In this document: positions 35,057 to 42,248 of the stretch, in pieces
Layout of the letters: each line of letters begins with the position of its first letter
Position numbering within the stretch: position 1 is the first letter of the stretch
Program-made: the position numbers and the translations under genes
Assembly: GCA_947588995.1 (NCBI GenBank)
Contig: CANPZI010000002.1
Coordinates: forward strand, 124,001-188,000
Reading direction: 5' to 3'
Origin: an uncultured Lachnospiraceae bacterium
GTDB taxonomy: Bacteria; Bacillota; Clostridia; Lachnospirales; Lachnospiraceae
DNA length: 64,000 nt
Notes under the pieces: model-generated
Told to the model about the DNA's origin: nothing
What the model saw: only the letters and a program-made list of their open reading frames with translations
Databases searched by the model: none

Positions 35057-35278
35057 TCATTTCTTTAGATTTATAGTGAATGGGTTATTTTTCGTATAAG
35101 CTACTGCAGCCTCCTGAAACGCCTCAGAAGTCATATCATCAAATCTTTGGCGCTGCCACTTGGTATAATCAAACTTTTCCCGCATGATGGCAGAAATAAA
35201 TTGTTCTGTCCCGACAGCGCCTAATTTTTCCAGCAGACAATTGATTCCCTGATCCATGATTTCCATATTACTGACCAT
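35057..35278 (-). CDS. small partner of the PIN protein, candidate antitoxin of unrecognised family
   Basis: A 73-residue soluble protein: two short helical stretches (MDQGINCLLEKLGAVGTEQF, MREKFDYTKWQRQRFDD), then TSEAFQEAAVAYTKNNPFTI. No ribbon-helix-helix, AbrB or Phd pattern is evident to me. Its ATG is 1 base after the PIN stop and has GGGAGGG inside the PIN gene end, so it is tightly coupled. Base composition is AT-richer than the flagellar genes around it. By position it would be the antitoxin, but toxin-first order is less usual for PIN modules. That function is inference. Confidence 0.7.
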   Translation of the reverse strand: MVSNMEIMDQGINCLLEKLGAVGTEQFISAIMREKFDYTKWQRQRFDDMTSEAFQEAAVAYTKNNPFTINLKK

Positions 35279-35279
35279 A

Positions 35280-35717
35280 TTATCCCTCCCCTTCTTTGAT
35301 AAAATCTATCGGATTTACCATTTGAATTTCATCCGCAGCATATTTGAGCAGTCTGTCATCCGTAGTAAAAAAATAGTCACAATTTGCGTAAATCGCACAA
35401 GCTACATGATAGGCATCTTTTGTCTTTACGCCTGTTTTCATGATTTCATCAGCTTTGCGTTTTATCTCTTCAGCTTTATCTATATCAATATATTCTATTG
35501 TGTTTTTCTGAATAAATTCACTAATCGACCTTTTTCTGATTTCAAACGGATTTTGGCTATTCTCATACCATAAAACATACGAACTTACCAAGTCTAATTT
35601 TTGCTGTCTGATCAAATCCTGTATATACAACTTAGCCTGTGTCTCTAAAGATATGCGAAGCTGTGATTGATCATCATAAGGACGATTATAACAGCAATTA
35701 TCTAAATATATTCTCAT
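35280..35717 (-). CDS. PIN-domain protein, probable VapC-like ribonuclease toxin
   Basis: A 145-residue PIN domain. The acidic residues expected to bind Mg2+ are seen: Asp6 in MRIYLDNCCYNRPYDD, Glu52 in SYVLWYENSQ, Asp101 in KTKDAYHVACA, and Asp120/Asp121 in YFFTTDDRLLK. PIN proteins in bacteria are usually RNases of toxin-antitoxin modules, cleaving tRNA, rRNA or mRNA; the target cannot be told from sequence. AGGAG precedes the ATG and a possible promoter lies at 35752-35780. It sits between flgE and flbD, inside direct repeats, with AT-rich DNA that looks acquired. Confidence 0.85.
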   Translation of the reverse strand: MRIYLDNCCYNRPYDDQSQLRISLETQAKLYIQDLIRQQKLDLVSSYVLWYENSQNPFEIRKRSISEFIQKNTIEYIDIDKAEEIKRKADEIMKTGVKTKDAYHVACAIYANCDYFFTTDDRLLKYAADEIQMVNPIDFIKEGEG

Positions 35718-35751
35718 GTAACTTCTCCTGTTTCATCCTCTCCATATCATT

Positions 35752-35780
35752 ATTCTACCCTAAGTTTCAGTGCTGTACAA
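35752..35780 (-). promoter_or_regulatory. possible sigma-A promoter for the PIN cassette
   Basis: Minus strand: TTGTAC (3 of 6), 17-bp spacer, TAGAAT (5 of 6). It lies downstream of the flgE terminator and about 35 bases before the PIN ATG, so the cassette could be expressed apart from the flagellar genes. Confidence 0.5.
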
Positions 35781-35815
35781 TCAGAAATTTGTTTGGGTCA
35801 ATAAAAAGGGAACGC

Positions 35816-35851
35816 AAAAAAAGAACCCCTCCGCAAATACGGAAGGGTCCT
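35816..35851 (-). terminator. terminator after flgE; copy 2 of a 36-bp direct repeat
   Basis: Minus strand: a 12-bp stem (AGGACCCTTCCG with CGGAGGGGTTCT, 6-base loop) then seven Ts, 12 bases after the flgE stop. It differs from the copy at 34981-35016 at two positions only, one in the loop and one in the stem where pairing is kept. Confidence 0.88.
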
Positions 35852-35863
35852 TCATGTCATAAC

Positions 35864-37882
35864 TTATCTCTTCAGGTTTACGAGTTCCTCGAGCATCGTG
35901 TCGGAAACCGTGATGATACGGCTGTTCGCCTGGAAACCACGCTGGGTGGTGATCATCGTGGTGAACTCCGAGGACAGGTCGACGTTACTCATCTCGAGCA
36001 CGCCGGAGGTCATCTGACCGCCACTCGCGGTGATGTCCACGCCCACGCCGTCGAACTCGCCGGAGTTCTGGGTCGTGGAGTAGAGGTTGTTGCCCGCTTT
36101 CGCAAGACCGGACGCATTGGCGAACTCCGCCACCGCGATCTTGCAGAGCGTCTTGGTCAGGCCGTTGTCGTAGGACGCCGTGATGGTGCCGTCCTGGCCG
36201 ATCTCGACGCTGCTCAGCTCGCCCACCTTGCGGCCGGAGCCGATGGAGCTGTTCTCCTTGGAACCGTTGACCATCTCGAGCGTGCACTTGCCGCCGTTAC
36301 CCCAGTTGATGACGGAGGAGAAGTCGATCTCCACGTCGCTGAACTGGGAGAGGTCAATCGTCTCGCCCGCCAGGCTGGTCGCCGAACCGCTGAATGTCAG
36401 CATCGCGGTGTCGCTGCCCTGATTGCCGATGTAAGAGAACTTACCCGTATCATGATCAAACACGATATGATTACCTTTGTTGCTCTCCGACATCGTGATC
36501 TGTGCGCTGCCGTCAGGTGCGATATAATCAATCGTATAAGTTTTACCGTCACCGTTTTGCAGCTTATATACCTGCTCCAGAATCTTCTCATTATCTCCGG
36601 CCGGCGTCAGCGTGATGCCAAAAGTATTCAACGCATCATCATAGGCCGCATCCTGCGCCGCTTCGAGGTTAGCTACCGAGAACTCAACTTCGACACTGCC
36701 GTCAGCCGCGGACGTTGCCTTTGTAACCTGAACGGAAGTTCCCATGATCGTCTGTATCGTATTCGCCAGATCGGTTACCTGAGTGCCGACTTCCCCGGCA
36801 GTGTTTCTCGTATACCATCCATTTGGCTTGGCCGGATCCAAAGAATTTTCCACATAAATCAAATTATAAGGCTCGGACTCCAGCATGCTGCGCGTCAGCG
36901 TCACTTTGCCGTCCAGCGTATATGTGCTCCCTGCCGTTACATTCGCCGCGGCGCCTTTCAATTTCACATTTTCGGCTCCCGCAGCCATCAGCAGACTGTT
37001 TTTGGAAAAGTCGGGAAAAATTTCCTCTATCGATTTATCCAGTGTAAACTTGGTGCCGTCAAATTTCACGTCATCCGGCATGGTATACTTGCTGGTAACC
37101 GTGTTAGGCGTAGTATTTCCGAACTGCGCGATCTGCTCGATGTTCTGCAGCCCGTACTTCTCCACCAGGGACACGCCGTTCTCGTCCTGGATGTCGTCGA
37201 GCTGGATGCGGAAATCGTCGTCATTGCCCGTGCCGTGCACGCTGAATTTCACCGTGTACTTGTAGCCCTGCGCGTCGTAGATCGTCATGGTGCGCACCGC
37301 GCCCGCCGTGCTGTTGATGGAGGTGTCGGTCTTGTCGAGGATACCGTCCATGTAGGCCAGGGTCGTCGCCTCAGGTTCCGCCCTCATGTTCTCGGGGCTC
37401 ATGATGCGCAGCGCCGATACCACGTCGGATCTGATCTCGCCCGTCTCGGGGTCTACCTGCCAGCCCATAACCGTGAAGCCCGTGCTGGACATAACCAGAT
37501 TGCCCGATCCGTCCACGGTGAAAGAGCCGTCTCTCGTGAAGAAATTCTGGGAGCCGTCGCTGACGACGAAGAAAGACTCGCCCTCGATCATGACATCCCA
37601 CGGGTTGTTGGTGGACTGTGCGGAACCCTGCTGCGTGATCGCCGTGGAGATCGCACCCGTCTTGGCGCCCAGACCGATCTGCCTGGGGTTGATGCCGCCG
37701 CGTCCCGTCGCCGCGTTCGCGCCGGACGCCGCCTGTGTCTGCTGATAGAGCAGATCATTAAATACCATGCTCTGGGACTTGTACGCCGTACTGTTTACGT
37801 TCGCGATATTGTTACCGATAACGTCCATTCTGGTCTGGTGGGTCTTCAGTCCTGCCACACCAGAGAAAAGTGATCTCATCAT
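35864..37882 (-). CDS. flgE: flagellar hook protein FlgE, long form
   Basis: Structural protein of the hook. The N-terminal rod motif SLFSGVAGLKTHQTRMDVIG and NNIANVNSTAYKSQSMVFND, and the C-terminal SNVDLSSEFTTMITTQRGFQ and ANSRIITVSDTMLEELVNLKR (split here), are conserved ends. At 672 residues it is much longer than enteric FlgE (about 400): a central exposed region of roughly 300 residues (about 240-540) has low-complexity and non-conserved sequence, and its DNA looks AT-richer than the flanks. AGGAGG lies 10 bases before the ATG; a second ATG follows directly. It is the last gene before a strong terminator. Confidence 0.94.
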   Translation of the reverse strand: MMRSLFSGVAGLKTHQTRMDVIGNNIANVNSTAYKSQSMVFNDLLYQQTQAASGANAATGRGGINPRQIGLGAKTGAISTAITQQGSAQSTNNPWDVMIEGESFFVVSDGSQNFFTRDGSFTVDGSGNLVMSSTGFTVMGWQVDPETGEIRSDVVSALRIMSPENMRAEPEATTLAYMDGILDKTDTSINSTAGAVRTMTIYDAQGYKYTVKFSVHGTGNDDDFRIQLDDIQDENGVSLVEKYGLQNIEQIAQFGNTTPNTVTSKYTMPDDVKFDGTKFTLDKSIEEIFPDFSKNSLLMAAGAENVKLKGAAANVTAGSTYTLDGKVTLTRSMLESEPYNLIYVENSLDPAKPNGWYTRNTAGEVGTQVTDLANTIQTIMGTSVQVTKATSAADGSVEVEFSVANLEAAQDAAYDDALNTFGITLTPAGDNEKILEQVYKLQNGDGKTYTIDYIAPDGSAQITMSESNKGNHIVFDHDTGKFSYIGNQGSDTAMLTFSGSATSLAGETIDLSQFSDVEIDFSSVINWGNGGKCTLEMVNGSKENSSIGSGRKVGELSSVEIGQDGTITASYDNGLTKTLCKIAVAEFANASGLAKAGNNLYSTTQNSGEFDGVGVDITASGGQMTSGVLEMSNVDLSSEFTTMITTQRGFQANSRIITVSDTMLEELVNLKR

Positions 37883-37970
37883 AGTGAAATGACCTCCTTA
37901 TACTCTGCGGAAACCGCCTGTGTAACCCCGTCTGTCATTCGGGGGTTTTAAGCCTCCTGGAAGGTCCGGC

Positions 37971-38375
37971 TCAGATAATTACGGCTCCGTCAATATTGGT
38001 AAATACGTTTTCGTCTGTCTCCGTCTGGTCCATGGCCGTGATGACCGTCTGATTCGGTACGTTCACGATAAATGCCAGAGAATCGACGATGACCAGTGAC
38101 TCGTTGATTCCTTTCGCTCCGGCTTTCGCTGCACCCAGATTCAAGCGTTCCACCTGTTCTTTGGTCAGCTCGATATTTCTGTCGATCAGCCGATTGGCCG
38201 CGTGCTTGGAAAACCTGACCTCGCTGTCCGTTCCGATCTTCTGCGTCTTGCCGCTTAAGATGTCCTGAAAGCTCGGTCCCTCTGTCTTCGGCGTCCCTGC
38301 CTGTCTGTTTGCCGCGTGTAAGTACTGATCCTGCAGCTGTTCGATGGAAAGGAATTGATTGCCCTGAATCTTCAT
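37971..38375 (-). CDS. flagellar operon protein, TIGR02530 family
   Basis: A 134-residue protein commonly found between flgD and flgE in clostridia and bacilli. Seen: KIQGNQFLSIEQLQ at the start, EVRFSKHAANRLIDRNIELT in the middle, SLVIVDSLAFIVNVPNQTVI and a C-terminal FTNIDGAVII; these are recognised as that family. Function is not established; a role in hook assembly is inferred from position. GGAGGG precedes the ATG. The 88 bases between it and flgE contain a G/C-rich inverted repeat but no T-run. Confidence 0.85.
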   Translation of the reverse strand: MKIQGNQFLSIEQLQDQYLHAANRQAGTPKTEGPSFQDILSGKTQKIGTDSEVRFSKHAANRLIDRNIELTKEQVERLNLGAAKAGAKGINESLVIVDSLAFIVNVPNQTVITAMDQTETDENVFTNIDGAVII

Positions 38376-38378
38376 CGC

Positions 38379-39149
38379 TTATCCCTCCGATCCTTCTTCT
38401 CCTTCCACTTGGTCCGCATCCTTGCTTTCTTCCCCGTCTGTCTCGCCGTCTTCCGTATCGCTGTCCTCTGCAGCGTCTGCCTTATCCGTATTCGGCACAT
38501 CACCTGTCGGGGTAATGTCTTTCATCTTCTGGATGTACTCGTCCGCTTTCTCGAAGTCCTCATCCGTCAGGAAGCTTCTCTCATACTCGGACATGTTCGT
38601 GATGATCTCCTCCAGGCGGTCTACCTGATCCTTGTAATCCGTCGTCAGCATGCCGATCTCAGGCAGCTTGTTCAGGAGATTGAGCACCTCCGCGCCCAGC
38701 TTGTATGCCGCCAGATATTTGTCGTCCGCCACGGTGTCCAGATCGTCCAGCGGATATTTCTCGCCGCCGACCGAGAGATAGGTCTTGCCGTTCTCGTACA
38801 CCACATAGTCCACATTGCCCTGTACGGTAGTCTCCCTGCCCGAGCTGTCCGTCACGCTCATCAGCACTGTCTTGCCGACCAGCGACGTCGCCCTCGAAAG
38901 TTCCAGCGTCGCGCTCATGTTCTGCATCTGCTCCAGCTCCGAGAATGTCGCGAACTGTGAGATGTACTCCGTGTTGGAGGTAGGCTCCAGCGGATCCTGA
39001 TACTTCATCTGCGCCACGAGAAGCTGTAAGAACGCTTCCTTGCCGAGGCTGTCGTTGCCGGTTTTCTTCTTTTTCTCTTCTTCCTTGGCGGTTGCCTGCG
39101 CCGTGCTGTCTACGAATTTACCGTCCTGTACCTGTTGTACCGCTCCCAT
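38379..39149 (-). CDS. flgD: flagellar hook assembly scaffold FlgD
   Basis: Hook cap protein that guides FlgE polymerisation. LGKEAFLQLLVAQMKYQDPL (residues about 37-56) and SNTEYISQFATFSELEQMQN are FlgD signatures; the N-terminal export region is Gln/Lys-rich. The protein continues past the usual end: the C-terminal part (from about residue 210) is predicted helical and then very acidic (ADAAEDSDTEDGETDGEES). The ATG at 39149 has AAAGGAG 7 bases upstream, and an upstream in-frame start lacks support. The length of 256 is typical only because the cap domain is short. Confidence 0.9.
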   Translation of the reverse strand: MGAVQQVQDGKFVDSTAQATAKEEEKKKKTGNDSLGKEAFLQLLVAQMKYQDPLEPTSNTEYISQFATFSELEQMQNMSATLELSRATSLVGKTVLMSVTDSSGRETTVQGNVDYVVYENGKTYLSVGGEKYPLDDLDTVADDKYLAAYKLGAEVLNLLNKLPEIGMLTTDYKDQVDRLEEIITNMSEYERSFLTDEDFEKADEYIQKMKDITPTGDVPNTDKADAAEDSDTEDGETDGEESKDADQVEGEEGSEG

Positions 39150-39174
39150 ATGATCACTCCTTTCTTCCAATATA

Positions 39175-40704
39175 TTATGCCGTGTAATCCACGGTACTGC
39201 CGTTTGCCTGCATCATCTCCACCGCGATGCGCTCCGACTCTTCCATCTCCTCCAGGCTTTCCTCATCGTCCAGCTCATCGAGATTGATTCGTCTTGTGCG
39301 TCCGGCGGATCTGCGTGCCTGCCCGTCCGCGTTCTCATTGCTCTGTGAGAACTGCTCGCCATACTGGTGGTTCGCCACCGTGACTTCCACCGCGTCCACC
39401 TTGATGCCCTGTTCCTCGAACTGCTGCTTCAGCTGAATCAGCTGTGTCTCGATCACCGCGCGCACCGTCTCGTTCTGTGCGGTGAACTGTGCCGTTACCG
39501 CTCCGTCCTTGGCCGCGATCTGTACATTGACCGTACCCAGGCTCGCGGGGTGCAGCTGCATCTGCAGCTCCTGTGCGTCGGCTTTCAGATTGATCTTCAT
39601 GTAATCCAGGATCTGATCCATGATCTCCTGCGTCTGCGCCGACTGATAACCTGCGCTCACCGGCGCCGGCGTCTCCGGGATCTGCTCCGTCCGCTCCGCG
39701 GTCTGCTGGAAAGCGTTTGCGCCATGCGTCTGGCCTCCCTCTCCTCTGCCGCCGTCTGCGGAAGCTTCTCTCTCTCCCGTCCTGCGATCGGCCTGCACCT
39801 CCTCTTTCGGTGCGTCCGTCACTTCTTCCTGAACGCTCTTGCTGCCGCTCGCGTCGTCCACGGTCACTTTCATCCGAACCGTCTCGCCGTCTCTCTGCAC
39901 CGTCACCGCATAGTCTTTCATGCCTTCCAGACTCTTCTCCGGCTCCTGTGCCGTCAGATCGGCCGTCACGCTGTCAGTCTCCTGTTCGGGCACTTCCGAT
40001 TCAGGTACTGCCGCCGTCTGCTCCTCCGCCGCCGTCACCTGCGCAAGCAGAGCGTCCAGCTCATCGTCGCTCAGTCCCAGCTCCTCCTGCAGGTTCTGCA
40101 GGGTATCCTCCGCCGCCGCGAAGAGATTCTGCATGTTGTCGTAGAGCGTCTCGTCGGTCACCAGCGCCAGCTCATCGCCGCTGCCCTCCAGGGTCAGCAG
40201 AAGCTGCTTGAGGTTCGATACGTCGAAAAGCTCTGCGGGCACCAGTCCCAGCGCCGCCATCGCTTCTTCCACCTCTTCGGGCGTCACGTCCATCTCGTCC
40301 GCGACCTGCTCCACAAGCTCTTTCGCCGCCTCTTCCACTTCCTCTACGGCTTCGTCCTGCTTCGCCTCCGTCTGTTCGCTGCCGTCGGTGTTCTCCACAG
40401 CCCTGTTGTCCCCCCGTGCGGCCGCGTCCTCCGTCTTGCCGGAATCTTCCGCCGCGCCGTTCTTCGTCTGCTCCGTGCCTTTTGCCTGCACGTTCTGAGC
40501 GGGCTTTGTCGTATCTGTGGGCTCCGCCGGCTGTACAGCCTGGGAGACGTCGCCGATGCTTCCGGCCTGCAGACCTGTCAGCGTGTCGTTCACCTTCGAC
40601 ATGACCTGACCGAAACTGTTTCCGTCCTGCTTCGCCGTCTGCTCCGTCTGTCCGGTCTGCGGCGTCGTGAAGTTCAGCAGCGCGTTCACATTGTTTACAG
40701 TCAT
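39175..40704 (-). CDS. fliK: flagellar hook-length control protein FliK
   Basis: Secreted ruler that tells FlhB when the hook is long enough. The 509-residue protein has a variable Gln/Thr/Glu-rich first two thirds and the conserved C-terminal FliK core at about residues 375-450: ADAQELQMQLHPASLGTVNV (split), VTAQFTAQNETVRAVIETQL and LKQQFEEQGIKVDAVEVTV. A basic patch (ARRSAGRTRRINLDELDDEE) and an acidic tail follow. AGGAGG precedes the ATG. It has a possible sigma-28 promoter about 100 bases upstream. Confidence 0.9.
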   Translation of the reverse strand: MTVNNVNALLNFTTPQTGQTEQTAKQDGNSFGQVMSKVNDTLTGLQAGSIGDVSQAVQPAEPTDTTKPAQNVQAKGTEQTKNGAAEDSGKTEDAAARGDNRAVENTDGSEQTEAKQDEAVEEVEEAAKELVEQVADEMDVTPEEVEEAMAALGLVPAELFDVSNLKQLLLTLEGSGDELALVTDETLYDNMQNLFAAAEDTLQNLQEELGLSDDELDALLAQVTAAEEQTAAVPESEVPEQETDSVTADLTAQEPEKSLEGMKDYAVTVQRDGETVRMKVTVDDASGSKSVQEEVTDAPKEEVQADRRTGEREASADGGRGEGGQTHGANAFQQTAERTEQIPETPAPVSAGYQSAQTQEIMDQILDYMKINLKADAQELQMQLHPASLGTVNVQIAAKDGAVTAQFTAQNETVRAVIETQLIQLKQQFEEQGIKVDAVEVTVANHQYGEQFSQSNENADGQARRSAGRTRRINLDELDDEESLEEMEESERIAVEMMQANGSTVDYTA

Positions 40705-40754
40705 ACACTGTCCTCCTTTCTTAAGTTTTCAAGGTTCCCTGCCCTAAGGCATCT

Positions 40755-40796
40755 ATATACAGGCGGGCATACGAATCCCTGCCCCGCCATGTATAT
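40755..40796 (-). promoter_or_regulatory. hairpin at the predicted 5' end of the fliK mRNA
   Basis: A 13-bp stem with one bulged base; the inner G+C arms are CCCGCC and GGCGGG, the outer arms A+T-rich. It is not followed by a T-run on the minus strand, so it is unlikely to be a terminator. It would lie at the start of a transcript from the promoter at 40802-40829. Confidence 0.6.
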
Positions 40797-40801
40797 CTTA
40801 T

Positions 40802-40829
40802 ATATCGGCCCGCCGCCGCGATTCCTAAA
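40802..40829 (-). promoter_or_regulatory. possible sigma-28 (FliA) promoter upstream of fliK
   Basis: Minus strand GCCGATAT at 40802-40809 matches all eight bases of the Bacillus-type sigma-D -10 consensus. The -35 region 15-16 bases away reads TTAG or TTTA rather than TAAA, a weak match. Its position before fliK-flgD-flgE would fit control by the motility sigma factor. Confidence 0.4.
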
Positions 40830-40838
40830 TACCCGGCG

Positions 40839-40864
40839 CAATAAATATCGCGCGATATTTATTG
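40839..40864. repeat. 26-bp perfect palindrome between motE and fliK
   Basis: A perfect, AT-rich inverted repeat centred on CGCG: each arm reads CAATAAATATCGC on its own strand. It could be a binding site for a dimeric regulator or fold into an 11-bp hairpin with a 4-base loop. There is no T-run. It lies 35 bases past the motE stop. The gap 40705-40899 holds no gene. Confidence 0.8.
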
Positions 40865-40899
40865 TTCGCGGCATGTCTGCCAAAATCCCGCGAAACCGC

Positions 40900-41772
40900 C
40901 TATGAGTCGGGATCCATGATCTTCGTCAGCCTGGCCGCGATCTCGGAATCCATGACGCCCAGAATCGCGCCCCTGTCCTCCGCGCTCATCTCGTAGAGGA
41001 TTTTCGCCGCCAGATCCAGATCGTCCGTCATCGACTCGAAGATGGCCGCCGCCTGCGCCGGCTTCATCTCGGAATACGCCTGCGCGTAATCCTGAATCTC
41101 CTTGTCGGCCTCCACCTGCTCCACCACCTGCTTGTACAGGTACTCCGCCGTAGCGGGATCCATGGATTCGTAATACTTCTGGTACTCTTCAGGTCCCGGT
41201 CCCTTGTCGGCGTAGACGACCTCCTCGTAGAATTCGGTCTTGATCCGCTCGAACTCCACCTGCGCGTCCTCAAAGGTCTGCAGCCTCTCGATCTCCGCCC
41301 GCAGCTCTTCCAGTTCCTCGGTATCCGTATTGCTCTCGTTCTGCGCGATCTCCAGCTCCAGCTCCAGCTCCGTGATATAGTCCACCGCCTCGCGCAGGCT
41401 GGTATAGCCGCCGTAAGCCTCCTCGTCGTCCGTGGTGACCACAGACTCAGCCGGCAGGATCTTGTTGATGACGGGCACGTCTTTCAGGACAGGCGCCAGC
41501 ACGCCGGAGCCGAAACCGCCCACGTCCAGCTTGATTAACAGGCAGAGAATCGCCAGCCAGATAATAACGATAACAATCGTTACCAAAACAACCGAGACGC
41601 CGCCGGCCTCCTCGTCCTCGGACAGCTCCGCCTCCTGCTTGGAGATCTCCTTGGCACGCTGTTTGGCCTCCTTGCGCTGCGCTTTCTGCTCGTCTTTGAT
41701 CTTCTTGCGCTCTTCTTTTAATCTCTTCTTCTCCGCCTGCGTATCCGCGGCGTTCATTACCTCATCAGCCAT
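40900..41772 (-). CDS. FlbB/MotE-like membrane protein with C-terminal MgtE-N-like domain
   Basis: A 290-residue protein: a highly charged coiled-coil N-terminus (Lys/Glu, residues about 10-55), one membrane segment (VSVVLVTIVIVIIWLAILCL), a coiled coil (DYITELELELEIAQNE to about residue 180), and a helical C-terminal domain with YYESMDPATAEYLYKQVVEQ, MKPAQAAAIFESMTDDLDLA and KILYEMSAEDRGAILGVMDS, the repeat pattern of MgtE intracellular N domains. This architecture matches MotE/FlbB, a partner of stators and the basal body in other bacteria. The ATG at 41772 is used; an upstream start overlaps fliJ. It lies between fliJ and fliK. Confidence 0.8.
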   Translation of the reverse strand: MADEVMNAADTQAEKKRLKEERKKIKDEQKAQRKEAKQRAKEISKQEAELSEDEEAGGVSVVLVTIVIVIIWLAILCLLIKLDVGGFGSGVLAPVLKDVPVINKILPAESVVTTDDEEAYGGYTSLREAVDYITELELELEIAQNESNTDTEELEELRAEIERLQTFEDAQVEFERIKTEFYEEVVYADKGPGPEEYQKYYESMDPATAEYLYKQVVEQVEADKEIQDYAQAYSEMKPAQAAAIFESMTDDLDLAAKILYEMSAEDRGAILGVMDSEIAARLTKIMDPDS

Positions 41773-41782
41773 CTCAATCCTC

Positions 41783-42235
41783 TTAATCTTCTTTTCCGCG
41801 CTGACCGTACACATAGCTGGTCAGTTCGTCCACCGCCTTGCCCTCGGCGGCGAGTTCCTCCTGTCTGAACTGCTCGAATGCTTTCTCCCTGAGCCTCTCG
41901 TGCATCTTGCGGTCCTGCATGACCTCCGTGAGCTTCTGCCTCGCCTCTTCCACGACCTCTTCCGCGAGGACGACCTGCTTCTCCTGCGCCTCGATCATCT
42001 CATCCATGATCAGGAGAGCGTTGCGGTTATCCCGCAGCTCATCCACATGCACGGCGTCGTCCCGCATCCGTCTGCCCTCTTCGAGGTAGGCCTCCTTGCG
42101 CGCGATCAGGCCGTCCCGCTTCTCCTCCTCCGACAGCAGATTCATCTGCGCCCGGCCGAGTTCCATCTTCGCCTGATTCTCAAGCTGGTACTGAATATTC
42201 AGCAGGCTCTGCATCCTGTAGGTAAACTTCGCCAT
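41783..42235 (-). CDS. fliJ: flagellar export chaperone/stalk protein FliJ
   Basis: A 150-residue coiled-coil protein that forms the stalk of the export ATPase. Begins AKFTYRMQSLLNIQYQLENQ, typical for FliJ, and is heptad-like throughout with Glu/Arg/Lys. It follows fliI by 13 bases. Confidence 0.88.
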   Translation of the reverse strand: MAKFTYRMQSLLNIQYQLENQAKMELGRAQMNLLSEEEKRDGLIARKEAYLEEGRRMRDDAVHVDELRDNRNALLIMDEMIEAQEKQVVLAEEVVEEARQKLTEVMQDRKMHERLREKAFEQFRQEELAAEGKAVDELTSYVYGQRGKED

Positions 42236-42248
42236 GACCGCTCACCCC

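Noticed and set aside
34981-35851. Insertion sequence around the PIN cassette
   Set aside because: No transposase and no terminal inverted repeats; the flanking direct repeats are terminators of 36 bp, far longer than usual target-site duplications.
35639-37873. Long open frame on the plus strand opposite flgE, 744 codons
   Set aside because: The opposite strand is a clear FlgE with conserved ends; this frame has low-complexity Arg/Val/His text and no ribosome binding site.
37883-37970. Terminator between the TIGR02530 gene and flgE
   Set aside because: There is a short G/C inverted repeat but no T-run on the minus strand; genes on both sides belong to the same functional group.
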